Below are positions 35,483-43,750 of a stretch of 64,000 nt of DNA, in pieces (positions within the stretch are counted from its first letter, which is position 1; every line of letters starts with the position of its first letter). The position numbers were made by a program, and so were the translations under genes. Origin of the DNA: JANPBY01 sp963805505 (lineage in GTDB: Bacteria > Actinomycetota > Actinomycetes > DATJPE01); NCBI GenBank assembly GCA_963805505.1, contig CAWDUP010000004.1:124001-188000 (forward strand), read 5' to 3'. The notes beneath the pieces were generated by a model that did no database searches, had not been told where the DNA came from, and saw only the letters and a program-made list of their open reading frames with translations.

Positions 35483-37374
35483 GCCAACACGTGCCCCTTC
35501 CGTTCGATGTCGTCGTCATCGGCGCCGGCGGCGCCGGTCTCCGGGCCGCCATCGAGGCACACGCCCAGGGCCTGCGCACGGCGATCATCTGCAAGTCGTT
35601 GTTCGGCAAGGCACACACCGTCATGGCCGAGGGCGGGATCGCCGCCTCGATGGGCAACGTCAACAGCCACGACGGTTGGGACGTGCACTTCCGCGACACC
35701 ATGCGCGGTGGCAAGTTCCTCAACTCCTGGCGCATGGCCGAGCTCCACGCCAAGGAGGCCCCCGACCGGGTCTGGGAGCTGGAGACCTACGGTGCGCTGT
35801 TCGACCGCACCAAGGAAGGCAAGATCAGCCAGCGCAACTTCGGCGGTCACGAATACCCACGACTAGCGCATGTCGGAGACCGGACGGGGCTGGAGCTCAT
35901 CCGGACCCTGCAACAGAAGATCGTCTCGCTGCAGCAGGACGACAAGATCGTGTACGGCGACTACGAGGCACGACTCACGGTGTTCGCCGAGGTGACGATC
36001 ACCGAGATCCTGCAAGACGCCTCCGGCGCGGTCACCGGCTGCTTCGGCTACCGCCGCGAGGACGGTGAGTTTCTCGCCTTCGAGGCGCCCGCCGTGGTGC
36101 TGGCCACTGGCGGGATCGGCAAGTCGTTCTCGGTCACGAGCAACTCCTGGGAATACACCGGTGACGGGCACGCCCTGGCCATGCGGGCCGGCGGGACGCT
36201 GGTCAACATGGAGTTCATCCAGTTCCACCCGACGGGCATGGTCTGGCCACCCAGCGTCAGGGGGATCCTGGTCACCGAGTCGGTGCGTGGCGACGGGGGC
36301 GTCCTCACCAACTCCGAGGGCAAGCGCTTCATGTTCGACTACGTGCCCGAAGTGTTCCGAGGGCAGTACGCCGAGACCGAGGAAGAGGCGGATCGCTGGT
36401 ACGCCGATCCCGACAACAACAAGCGTCCCCCCGAGCTGCTCCCGCGCGACGAGGTCGCCCGGGCCATCAACAGCGAGGTCAAGGCGGGGCGTGGTTCACC
36501 GCAGGGCGGCGTCTTCCTCGACGTGTCGAAGCGGCTTCCGGCCGAGGTGATCCGCAAGAAGCTGCCGTCGATGTGGCACCAGTTCAAGGAGCTCGCCGAC
36601 GTCGACATCACGGCCGAGCCGATGCAGGTCGGGCCCACGTGTCACTACGTCATGGGCGGCGTCGAGGTCGTGCCAGACACCGCAGCCAGCCTGGTGCCAG
36701 GGCTGTTCGCCGCGGGCGAGGTCGCCGGTGGCATGCACGGGTCCAACCGGCTGGGCGGCAACTCCCTGTCCGACCTGCTCGTGTTCGGTCGCCGAGCCGG
36801 GCTCGGCGCCGGCGAATACGTGCGCGGGCTCACCAGCCGACCGCCGCTCACCAGTGAGCAGATCCAACGCGCCGAGGCTGCGGCCCTGGCACCCTTCGAC
36901 AACCCGGGCGGCGAGAACCCCTACACCGTCCACCGTGACCTGCAGCAGACGATGCACAGCCTGGTGGGAATCATCCGGCGCGAGAGCGAGATCGTGGAAG
37001 CTCTGGCCGCCCTGGAAGGGCTCAAGGCTCGGGCGGCGAACGTCGGGGTGGCTGGCGATCGTGCCTTCAATCCGGGCTGGCACCTCGCGCTCGACCTGCA
37101 CAACATGCTGCTGGTGTGCGAGTGCGTCGCGAAGGCTGCCCTCGAACGCCAGGAGTCCCGCGGCGGCCACACCCGAGACGACTATCCAACGATGGATCCG
37201 GTGTGGCGACAGGTCAATCTGATCTGCTCCGTGAGCGACCAGGGGGACGTCACGATCAAGCGCCAACCGCTGCCCGACATGCGGGAGGACCTGATCGCGC
37301 TGTTCGAGGTCAGCGAGCTGGCCAAGTACCTGACGCCCGACGAGCTGCCGACCGCGGTGGGGGGAGAGCACTGA
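35479..37374 (+). CDS. sdhA: succinate dehydrogenase flavoprotein subunit
   Basis: 631 residues. FAD Rossmann motif VIGAGGAGLRAA at the N-terminus; HTVMAEGGIAASMGN is the His-FAD region; FIQFHPTGM and the C-terminal HYVMGGVEV / AAGEVAGGMHGSNRLGGNSLSDLLVFG complete the succinate/FAD site. It oxidises succinate to fumarate. TGATG overlap with sdhB. Confidence 0.95.
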   Translation: MSQHVPLPFDVVVIGAGGAGLRAAIEAHAQGLRTAIICKSLFGKAHTVMAEGGIAASMGNVNSHDGWDVHFRDTMRGGKFLNSWRMAELHAKEAPDRVWELETYGALFDRTKEGKISQRNFGGHEYPRLAHVGDRTGLELIRTLQQKIVSLQQDDKIVYGDYEARLTVFAEVTITEILQDASGAVTGCFGYRREDGEFLAFEAPAVVLATGGIGKSFSVTSNSWEYTGDGHALAMRAGGTLVNMEFIQFHPTGMVWPPSVRGILVTESVRGDGGVLTNSEGKRFMFDYVPEVFRGQYAETEEEADRWYADPDNNKRPPELLPRDEVARAINSEVKAGRGSPQGGVFLDVSKRLPAEVIRKKLPSMWHQFKELADVDITAEPMQVGPTCHYVMGGVEVVPDTAASLVPGLFAAGEVAGGMHGSNRLGGNSLSDLLVFGRRAGLGAGEYVRGLTSRPPLTSEQIQRAEAAALAPFDNPGGENPYTVHRDLQQTMHSLVGIIRRESEIVEALAALEGLKARAANVGVAGDRAFNPGWHLALDLHNMLLVCECVAKAALERQESRGGHTRDDYPTMDPVWRQVNLICSVSDQGDVTIKRQPLPDMREDLIALFEVSELAKYLTPDELPTAVGGEH

Positions 37375-38705
37375 TGGGCTACGAAGGAAAGTTCAGCATC
37401 TGGCGCGGTGACGCCGAGGCCGGCGACTTCGAGGCCTTCGACGTCGAGGTCAACGAGGGGGAGGTCGTCCTCGACGTCATCCACCGCATCCAGGCCACCG
37501 ATGCGCCCGATCTCGCGGTCCGCTGGAACTGCAAGGCCGGCAAGTGCGGGTCGTGCAGCATGGAGATCAACGGCCGCCCCCGGTTGGCCTGCATGACCCG
37601 GATGAACACCTTCAGCCAGGATGAGACGGTCACGGTCACGCCGCTGCGCACGTTCCCCGTGATCCGCGACCTCGTGACCGACGTGTCGTACAACTACGAG
37701 AAGGCTCGGACGATCCCGTCGTTCCGGCCACCGGCTGACCTCGCACCCGGCGAATACCGCATGCAGCAGCTGGACGTCGAACGCAGCCAGGAGTTCCGTA
37801 AGTGCATCGAGTGCTTCCTGTGCCAGGACGTCTGCCATGTGATCCGAGACCACGAGGAGAACAAGAGCTCCTACGCAGGGCCTCGGTTCTTGATGCGGAT
37901 CACCGAGCTGGAGATGCACCCGCTCGACACCGCTGACCGTCGACGCGCAGCCCAGGAGGAGCACGGCCTCGGCCAGTGCAACATCACCAAGTGCTGCACC
38001 GAGGTCTGCCCCGAGCACATCAAGATCACCGACAACGCGCTCATCCCGATGAAGGAGCGGGTGGCCGATCTGAAGTACGACCCGATCGTGCACCTCGGAT
38101 CCACCATCCCGACGCGGGGATCGCGCAAGGCAGCGAAGAAGGTCGCGCAGGATCCGGCCGCTGCAGAGGCGCTCGCGCTGCAAAGACTGCACGGTCGACC
38201 GGCCGACCGTACGGCGCTCGCGGCGCTGGCCGACGCACGTGCCGCGCAGGGCAACTTCGGCGGGGCCGCCGACGCAACCCGTGAGCTGCTGGCAGCCGCG
38301 CCGGAGCATGGTCGAAGACGAGCCGACGCCGCCATCGCGCACGCGCGTGCGCTGCTCGTCGGCGTCGAGTCCGGTGACCTGTCCTCCCAGGCCGTCGAGC
38401 CCGAGCTTCGGGACACGCTGAAAGAGGCCCAGCGACAGGTGAGCAGCAGCATGACTCTGGCTGGACTGCACGCGCGGCATTGCGCCATCACCCAGCACTG
38501 GAGCGAGGCCGAGCACTGGCTGAACGAGGCAGCTGCCTGGCAGCGCGGCCCCCATGACACGGCCGACGATCTGCTGACCCTCGCCGCCGTGCGAGCCGGG
38601 CAGGGACGCCCTGCGGATGCCGACCGTGCGTTGTCGGAGGGGGCGCACCTGTGGCCGGACAACCCCCGGCTGGCTCTGATGCGGCCGAGGGCCACGGCCG
38701 GCTGA
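37374..38705 (+). CDS. sdhB: succinate dehydrogenase iron-sulfur subunit with TPR-like C-terminal extension
   Basis: 443 residues, against about 250 for ordinary SdhB. Residues 1-245 are a complete iron-sulfur subunit: [2Fe-2S] Cys53, 58, 61, 73; Cys144-x2-Cys147-x2-Cys150-x3-Cys154 and Cys202, Cys207/208, Cys212 for the [4Fe-4S] and [3Fe-4S] clusters. Residues 250-443 are an Ala/Arg-rich helical region with TPR-like pairs (LAALADARAAQGNFGGAADA; LAAVRAGQGRPADADRALSEGAHLWPDNP). The frame is continuous with no internal restart I can identify. The tail is on the cytoplasmic side and may bind an assembly or regulatory partner. Confidence 0.9.
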   Translation: MGYEGKFSIWRGDAEAGDFEAFDVEVNEGEVVLDVIHRIQATDAPDLAVRWNCKAGKCGSCSMEINGRPRLACMTRMNTFSQDETVTVTPLRTFPVIRDLVTDVSYNYEKARTIPSFRPPADLAPGEYRMQQLDVERSQEFRKCIECFLCQDVCHVIRDHEENKSSYAGPRFLMRITELEMHPLDTADRRRAAQEEHGLGQCNITKCCTEVCPEHIKITDNALIPMKERVADLKYDPIVHLGSTIPTRGSRKAAKKVAQDPAAAEALALQRLHGRPADRTALAALADARAAQGNFGGAADATRELLAAAPEHGRRRADAAIAHARALLVGVESGDLSSQAVEPELRDTLKEAQRQVSSSMTLAGLHARHCAITQHWSEAEHWLNEAAAWQRGPHDTADDLLTLAAVRAGQGRPADADRALSEGAHLWPDNPRLALMRPRATAG

Positions 38706-38708
38706 CAG

Positions 38709-39470
38709 GTGGATCTGAGCGACGTCGCGGTCGCACTCACCGGTGGGCTGATCGCCGGAACGATGAACTCGGTGGTCGGTGCCGGGAGTCTGGTGAGCTT
38801 TCCGCTGCTGCTGGCGATCGGCATCCCACCTGTCACGGCCAACGCCAGCAACACTGTCGGCCTGCTACCGGGCAGCCTCGGCGCGGTCGGTGGATATCGG
38901 CAGGAGCTGCTCGCGCGACGACCTGTTCTCTATCGGCTGGGGGCGGTGGCAGCAGTCGGCGGGATCATCGGCGCCTCGTTGCTGCTGGTCCTGCCCGCCG
39001 AGAGCTTCGAACGCGCAGTGCCGCTACTGCTGCTCCTGGCGGCGGCGCTCACGGCGGTGCAGCCGCGGGTCAATGCCTGGCTGGAGCGACGCGGCGGGCA
39101 TCGCCGGGCCTGGTGGCTGCTGGTCCTCGGCGTCGGGCTCACCGGCATCTACGGGGGCTACTTCGGTGCCGCGCAGGGAGTCATCCTCCTGGCTCTGATC
39201 GGGGCGTTGTACGAGCCCGACGTCCAGGAGGCCAACGCGCTCAAGAACGCCTTGGCCCTGGTGGCGAATTTCGTGGCCGCGGTCTTGTTCATAGCCACCG
39301 GTCACGTCGATTGGGCGGTTGCGCTGTCCGTCGGGGGTGGCTCGGTCATCGGCGGAGTGCTCGGAGTTCGGGTCGCGCGACGCCTGCCCCCGGCTGCGTT
39401 CCGGTGGTTTGCCGTGGTTGTCGCAGTGGTCGCCGCCGTCGTGATCGCCATCAAGACGGTTGCGGGATGA
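38709..39470 (+). CDS. TSUP family transporter (TauE/SafE)
   Basis: 253 residues, eight or so membrane segments in two halves, each beginning with a family-type glycine-rich patch (GGLIAGTMNSVVGAGSLVSFPLLL; GIYGGYFGAAQGVILL). The family exports sulfite, sulfoacetate or related organic anions; the substrate here is open. GTG start 3 nt after the sdhB stop, so it is in the sdh operon. An anion exporter in a succinate dehydrogenase operon is not expected. Confidence 0.85.
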   Translation: MDLSDVAVALTGGLIAGTMNSVVGAGSLVSFPLLLAIGIPPVTANASNTVGLLPGSLGAVGGYRQELLARRPVLYRLGAVAAVGGIIGASLLLVLPAESFERAVPLLLLLAAALTAVQPRVNAWLERRGGHRRAWWLLVLGVGLTGIYGGYFGAAQGVILLALIGALYEPDVQEANALKNALALVANFVAAVLFIATGHVDWAVALSVGGGSVIGGVLGVRVARRLPPAAFRWFAVVVAVVAAVVIAIKTVAG

Positions 39471-39505
39471 CCGAGCTCTCTCGACGTGCAAGGCTCAGTC
39501 CATGA
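39467..39505 (+). CDS. bridging small open frame TSUP-pterin dehydratase (12 codons)
   Basis: MTELSRRARLSP begins with an ATG overlapping the TSUP stop (ATGA) and ends with a TGA overlapping the dehydratase ATG (ATGA). It spans the whole gap, with four-base overlaps on both sides. Confidence 0.35.
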   Translation: MTELSRRARLSP

Positions 39506-39801
39506 GCCGACCGTTGAACGCCGAAGAGATCGACCGCCAGCTCGCGGAGCTGCCTGGGTGGGAGGGTGACGCCGCCGGCGTGCGGCGCACCTACACCGCT
39601 CCGGCCTTCTTGGCCGGAGTCGACATCGTGCGCGAGGTCGCGGTTGCGGCCGAGGAGATGGACCACCACCCCGACATCGACATCCGATGGCGGTCGCTCA
39701 CGTTCTTCCTGGTCACCCACTCCGCAGGAGGCGTGACACAGCTCGACATCGAGCTCGCGCACCGCATCCATGACACGGCTACTCGCGCCGGCGCCACCTA
39801 G
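39502..39801 (+). CDS. 4a-hydroxytetrahydrobiopterin dehydratase
   Basis: 99 residues, normal PCD length. It dehydrates 4a-hydroxytetrahydropterin in the recycling of pterin cofactor. EEMDHHPDIDIRW carries the active-site His-His-Pro, followed by VTHSAGGVTQLDIELAHRI. ATG 39502 overlaps the bridging frame. No aromatic amino acid hydroxylase is present in the window. Confidence 0.9.
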   Translation: MSRPLNAEEIDRQLAELPGWEGDAAGVRRTYTAPAFLAGVDIVREVAVAAEEMDHHPDIDIRWRSLTFFLVTHSAGGVTQLDIELAHRIHDTATRAGAT

Positions 39802-39810
39802 GACGCCGGC

Positions 39811-39842
39811 ACCACGGTGAGCACGCGCAGCGCAGCCGTGGT
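39811..39842. terminator. weak hairpin between convergent genes
   Basis: ACCACGG pairs with CCGTGGT around an 18-nt loop in the 84-bp gap between the dehydratase and the SDR gene. Short stem, no T-run. Confidence 0.25.
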
Positions 39843-39885
39843 CGATCGTGACGAATGTTGGCAACCTGCACGCGCTGAACCTTCC

Positions 39886-41322
39886 TCACCAGGGAGCTGG
39901 CTCGTAGTCCTTGAGGAAGCAGCCGTAGAGGTCCTCGCCCGCCTCGCCGCGCACGATCGGGTCATAGACCCGGGCCGCGCCGTCAACCAGGTCGAGCGGC
40001 GCATGAAACCCCTCCTGGGCGAGGCGGTGCTTGGTGGGGTGGGGTCGCTCATCGGTGATCCACCCGGTGTCGACGCTGGTCATCAAGATGCCGTCACTTC
40101 TGAGCATCTCCTGTGCGCTCGTCCGGGTCAGCATGTTCATGGCGGCCTTCGCCATGTTGGTGTGCGGATGCCCTGGCCCCTTGTAGCGCCTGGCGAACTG
40201 GCCCTCCATCGCGGAGACGTTGACGACATACGTGCGCCGCGCGGGCGACGCAGCCATCGACGCGCGCAGTCTGCTGACAAGGATGAACGGAGCCGTGCTG
40301 TTGCACAGCTGGACCTCGAGCAGCTCCAGCGCGTCGACCTCCTCTACCCGGTGCGTCCAGCTGTTCGCGGGCGCCAGGTCGGGGACCAGGCCCCCCGCGT
40401 CGATGGCAGTGCCGGTCGCGATCCGCGTCAGCGACGAGGATCCGGCCTCCATCGCCCACGCCGACACCTCAGCCGCGCTGACCGCTGGAGCCACAGCGCC
40501 CGCCAGGGCTATCGGGTGGGCGTCGCTCGTGCGGCCGAAGGAGAGCTGCTCCGGCAGCGGCCCGAGCGGTAGCGGCGCAGCCTCGGCAGCGGCGAGCGCG
40601 GCGTAAGACTCGGGGCTGCGCTTGACCGTCTGAGCGGCGTTGTTGATCAGGATGTCGAGCGGTCCCTGGTCGCGCACCGAGTCGGCCAGGGCCACCACTT
40701 GAGCCGGGTCTCGCAGGTCGATCCCGACGATCCGCAGGCGGTGCAACCATTCCTGACTGTCCGGCAGGGACGCGAAGCGCCGTACAGCATCATTGGGGAA
40801 TCGCGTCGTGATCGTCGTGTGCGCGCCGTCGCGCAGAAGGCGCAGCGCGATGTACATGCCGATCTTGGCCCGCCCCCCAGTCAACAGGGCGCGCCGACCA
40901 GCGAGGTCGGTACGGGCGTTGCGCTTGGCGTGGTGCTTGGCCGCGCAGTCCGGGCACATCTGGTGATAGAACGCGTCGATCTCGGAGTAGCGCTGCTTGC
41001 AGATGTAGCAGGCGTGCGGCCGCAGCAGCGTTCCGGCCAGAGCGCCCTCTGCCGATGACGTCAGTGGCAGACCTCGGGTCTCGTCATCGATCCGGTCGGG
41101 CGCACCGGTGGCCGTGGCCGCGATGACCGAACGATCGGCGTCGAGCACTGCCTGTCGCCGATCGGTCCGTCGCTGTTTCTTCACGGTCTTGAAGATCGCC
41201 GCGGTCGCCCGGCGGATGGCTACCGCGTCGGGATGCTCGGTCGGCAGCTCCTGGCTCTGCGCTATGACCCGTAGGGCGAGCGCCAGCTCGTCCGGTTCGA
41301 TCCCGTCACCTGCAGAAGCCAC
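39886..41322 (-). CDS. SDR family oxidoreductase with N-terminal zinc-ribbon region
   Basis: 478 residues from GTG 41322. Residues 1-100 are helical and charged; Cys105-x2-Cys108 and Cys123-x2-Cys126 form a zinc-ribbon-like knuckle. Then comes a Rossmann SDR domain with TGGRAKIG (148-155) and NNAAQ (227-231). Ser370 is present, but the usual YxxxK is replaced: Lys392 is preceded at -4 by Thr388, and the nearest Tyr (380) is 12 residues away (RYKGPGHPHTNMAK). Substrate unknown; either the Tyr is displaced in an unusual site or activity differs from classical SDRs. No operon partner. Confidence 0.8.
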   Translation of the reverse strand: MASAGDGIEPDELALALRVIAQSQELPTEHPDAVAIRRATAAIFKTVKKQRRTDRRQAVLDADRSVIAATATGAPDRIDDETRGLPLTSSAEGALAGTLLRPHACYICKQRYSEIDAFYHQMCPDCAAKHHAKRNARTDLAGRRALLTGGRAKIGMYIALRLLRDGAHTTITTRFPNDAVRRFASLPDSQEWLHRLRIVGIDLRDPAQVVALADSVRDQGPLDILINNAAQTVKRSPESYAALAAAEAAPLPLGPLPEQLSFGRTSDAHPIALAGAVAPAVSAAEVSAWAMEAGSSSLTRIATGTAIDAGGLVPDLAPANSWTHRVEEVDALELLEVQLCNSTAPFILVSRLRASMAASPARRTYVVNVSAMEGQFARRYKGPGHPHTNMAKAAMNMLTRTSAQEMLRSDGILMTSVDTGWITDERPHPTKHRLAQEGFHAPLDLVDGAARVYDPIVRGEAGEDLYGCFLKDYEPAPW

Positions 41323-41443
41323 CGGGTGATGATCCCAGGTCTCACCAACCTGAGATTGGGTGCATCCAAACCCTCGCCCACCACGGAAGACCCCCATGAG
41401 ACACCACCCATCCGGGTCAACAGATCCGAGAAAGGCGAATCCC

Positions 41444-42094
41444 ATGCGAATTGCCAAGCGCCTTGCCGCCGTGGCCGCCGTCGGCGCGATCGCGGTCGGC
41501 TCCATTGCCGTGGCCCCTGCCGCGTCAGCCTCAGAGCCAGGCAACACCTCCCTCGCCGCTGTCCTGGGCAACGACCTCGTCCCCGGAAACGGGTTCGACC
41601 ACAACTGGGACGACTTCGACATCGTCCGTGAGGCGATCGATGCAGTCATCGCCACCAAGGGTGTCGACGGCACTCCCGTGGCGCTGCTCGCCGACGGCGA
41701 CGTCGCTCTCACCGCCTTCATCCCCACTGATCGCGCCTTCCGCCGCCTGGTGCACAACCTGACGGGCAGCTGGTTGAACGAGAAGAAGACCTTCGAGGCC
41801 GTCGCCTCTTTGGGGATCGACACGGTCGAGGCCGTGCTGCTCTACCACGTCGTGCCCGGCGCGACGATCGACTCCGCTACCGCTCTGGGAGCTGACGGAG
41901 CCGCGCTGACCACCGCTCAGGGCGGCACGTTCACGGTGAGCGTCCGCTCGGTCAGCCCGCTCAAGGTTCGTCTCGTCGACAACGACCCCGACGCGCTGAA
42001 CCCGCTGCTCATCCCGGCCGACCTAGACATCAACGCCGGCAACCTGCAGATCGCCCATGGGATCGCACGGGTGCTTCGCCCGATCAACCTGTAG
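41444..42094 (+). CDS. secreted fasciclin-domain protein
   Basis: 216 residues from ATG 41444 after GAGAAAGG. Sec signal peptide (about 1-30, cleavage near APAASA). One FAS1 domain with TAFIPTDRAFRRLV and, near the end, VLLYHVVPGATIDSATAL and IAHGIARVLRPINL. FAS1 domains mediate adhesion; the protein is probably exported or wall-associated. Monocistronic, ending at a strong hairpin. Confidence 0.9.
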   Translation: MRIAKRLAAVAAVGAIAVGSIAVAPAASASEPGNTSLAAVLGNDLVPGNGFDHNWDDFDIVREAIDAVIATKGVDGTPVALLADGDVALTAFIPTDRAFRRLVHNLTGSWLNEKKTFEAVASLGIDTVEAVLLYHVVPGATIDSATALGADGAALTTAQGGTFTVSVRSVSPLKVRLVDNDPDALNPLLIPADLDINAGNLQIAHGIARVLRPINL

Positions 42095-42145
42095 GCATCT
42101 GCAGAACCTGTAGAAAACCCCGTCGCGTTCAGCGCTCGCGGGCCA

Positions 42146-42178
42146 GGCGCCGTCCACTCCGCCAGAGTGGGCGGCGCC
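42146..42178. terminator. bidirectional hairpin terminator
   Basis: Stem 42146-42159 (GGCGCCGTCCACTC) with 42165-42178 (GAGTGGGCGGCGCC), 14 bp with one T-G pair and a 5-nt loop; GGCCA/TGGCC-type bases extend it. It lies between the convergent fasciclin and flavodoxin genes. Confidence 0.7.
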
Positions 42179-42200
42179 TGCTGGCCCTCACCCGTCGCCC

Positions 42201-42734
42201 TCAACCTGCGGCCACGAAAGCGCCTGCGACAGTGCGTCCCCAAGACTCAGCCCGCGCCGGCTCTCCCTCGAGCAGGTGGTTGTGCACATCGACCACGAAG
42301 CTCTCCGGCGGCAGCACGAGGGTGCAACCGTGCCTCTTGAGCCGCTTGGCGATGCCCTTTGAGGCGCGACCGGTCACGACGGCGGAGCGATTCATCCGGG
42401 TGTCAAACGCGGCGGCGTGCTGGGCGTGAACTTCGCCTAGGTCCGAGAACCATCCGCGCAGGCATGGGCCTTCGGTGTTGGGCTCGAGATGGAGCCCGCT
42501 GTCGGATTTTTCGGCCGCTTCGACGCCCGACCGCCGGCTCATCGATGAGGCCATGCCGTGGACGTGAGTAGGACCGCCGACTACCAGCAGATCGGCCGAG
42601 GCCAACAGCTCGTCGGTCACGTCGTGGACCGAGACCAGGTCGACCTCCGCGGAGTGGCCGATCCCCCGGGCGATCCGCTCCGCGATCAGGTGGGTGTTTC
42701 CATACAGGGATTCGTAGATCACGAGTGCACGCAT
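42201..42734 (-). CDS. flavodoxin family protein
   Basis: 177 residues from ATG 42734 after TAGGAGG. FMN phosphate loop YESLYGNTHLIAERIARG, then VVGGPTHVHGMA and the SFVVDVHNHLLEGE C-terminal strand. It could be an electron carrier or flavin-dependent reductase; the partner is unknown. The conserved GGPTHVHGM resembles actinobacterial stand-alone flavodoxins. Confidence 0.85.
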   Translation of the reverse strand: MRALVIYESLYGNTHLIAERIARGIGHSAEVDLVSVHDVTDELLASADLLVVGGPTHVHGMASSMSRRSGVEAAEKSDSGLHLEPNTEGPCLRGWFSDLGEVHAQHAAAFDTRMNRSAVVTGRASKGIAKRLKRHGCTLVLPPESFVVDVHNHLLEGEPARAESWGRTVAGAFVAAG

Positions 42735-42827
42735 GATGGACCTCCTAGTTCGAGCACTTCCAGCATCGCCCTCGCCCCGTGCGACGGTAAGAGTCAAACG
42801 TCACGAAAACCTGAAAGGGTGGCTTCC

Positions 42828-43394
42828 GTGGCCCCAGAAACCGACCCCCTGCTCGACCAGCTCGCGCGCTCGCTGCATGCCGTCGGGGCGTTGATCAGCG
42901 CGATCCGACCGGAGCAGTGGGGTGCGCAGACCCCATGCTCCGAGTGGCCGGTCCGCCGAGTGGTCACCCATCTGGTCGGGATGAACCTGGTCTTCACCGC
43001 GATGCTCGCCGACCAGCCCCTACCCCGCCGAGGCGACGACCTCCCCGACGATCAGCTCGATGAGGCATACCGGGCATCGGCCATCGCCTTGCTGGGTGGT
43101 TTTGGCGAGCCCGGGGTGCTCGACCAGACCTTCCACGGTCCGTTCGGCCCCGCGACGGGGGCCGAACGACTGCAGATCCGCCTCTATGACCTGCTTGCCC
43201 ACGGCTGGGACATCGCGCAGGCGACCGGCCAGGCTGCGCAGCTCCCCGATGACGCGGCCACGCAGGCCCTCGTCTTCGCCCAGGGTCAGCTGAGCGACGA
43301 CGCCCGTCCCGGTCGGTTCGCTCCTTCAGTGCCTGTGGACCCTGAGGCGCCGGCGCTCGACCGGCTGGTGGCCTTCCTCGGCCGCCAGCCCTGA
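42828..43394 (+). CDS. TIGR03086-type metal-binding protein (mycothiol-dependent maleylpyruvate isomerase fold)
   Basis: 188 residues from GTG 42828, with AAAGG 9 nt upstream (GTG 42819 possible). DinB-like four-helix fold: TPCSEWPVRRVVTHLVGMN supplies the first metal His, and YDLLAHGWDIAQATG the later His. Relatives bind Ni/Zn and often use mycothiol. The actual reaction is unknown. Divergent from the flavodoxin gene. Confidence 0.8.
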   Translation: MAPETDPLLDQLARSLHAVGALISAIRPEQWGAQTPCSEWPVRRVVTHLVGMNLVFTAMLADQPLPRRGDDLPDDQLDEAYRASAIALLGGFGEPGVLDQTFHGPFGPATGAERLQIRLYDLLAHGWDIAQATGQAAQLPDDAATQALVFAQGQLSDDARPGRFAPSVPVDPEAPALDRLVAFLGRQP

Positions 43395-43402
43395 GCTGCG
43401 TC

Positions 43403-43705
43403 TCAGCCGCGGACCAGGGAGTACAGCTTCCAGCCGAGCACCACGGCGCCGAGCAGCCTCCGGAACGGGTTGACGCCTCGGATCAGCTCGTCGCCGGCCC
43501 AGACCACCAGCCCCAGGGTGGCCACGACACTGAAGGTGGTGTGGACGCCTCCCGAGGTGACCGCGGCCAGCACCGTTGCCGCGAGCCAGACGATCAGCGG
43601 GACGTTGGGGAGCTGCCCGACCACGATGCGGCCGGTCCTCCGGTCGCGGAACAGCCAGTCCCCCAGCCTGCTCAGCTTCTCCACCTCCCCATCTTGGGCG
43701 CTCAC
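43403..43705 (-). CDS. small membrane protein, uncharacterised
   Basis: 100 residues with two membrane segments (about 34-53 and 58-70), a basic N-terminal loop and a terminal WKLYSLVRG. It resembles short conserved actinobacterial membrane proteins of unknown function. It lies convergent with the TIGR03086 gene (8 bp gap) and divergent from the SARP-type regulator. Confidence 0.65.
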   Translation of the reverse strand: MSAQDGEVEKLSRLGDWLFRDRRTGRIVVGQLPNVPLIVWLAATVLAAVTSGGVHTTFSVVATLGLVVWAGDELIRGVNPFRRLLGAVVLGWKLYSLVRG

Positions 43706-43736
43706 GCGTTCGGGCGCTCGCCCAGCCCCAGGCGAC

Positions 43737-43742
43737 TAGGGT
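43737..43742 (+). promoter_or_regulatory. -10 element TAGGGT of the SARP-type regulator
   Basis: TAGGGT is followed by 8 nt and then ATG 43751 with no ribosome site, consistent with a leaderless or near-leaderless mRNA. Confidence 0.35.
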
Positions 43743-43750
43743 CCGCCCTG

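Noticed and set aside
37374..38705. Frameshift joining sdhB to a separate gene
   Set aside because: The frame is continuous, there is no plausible start with a ribosome site near residue 245, and the helical tail begins directly after the conserved domain. It cannot be fully excluded without read data.
39811..39842. Riboswitch or strong terminator between the pterin dehydratase and the SDR gene
   Set aside because: Only a 7-bp stem with a long loop and no conserved RNA features; kept as a weak terminator only.
41323..41443. SigK-type promoter before the fasciclin gene
   Set aside because: CCATCC is present at 41408, but no CCGAAT-like element lies at the required distance and no sigK/rskA gene is in the window.
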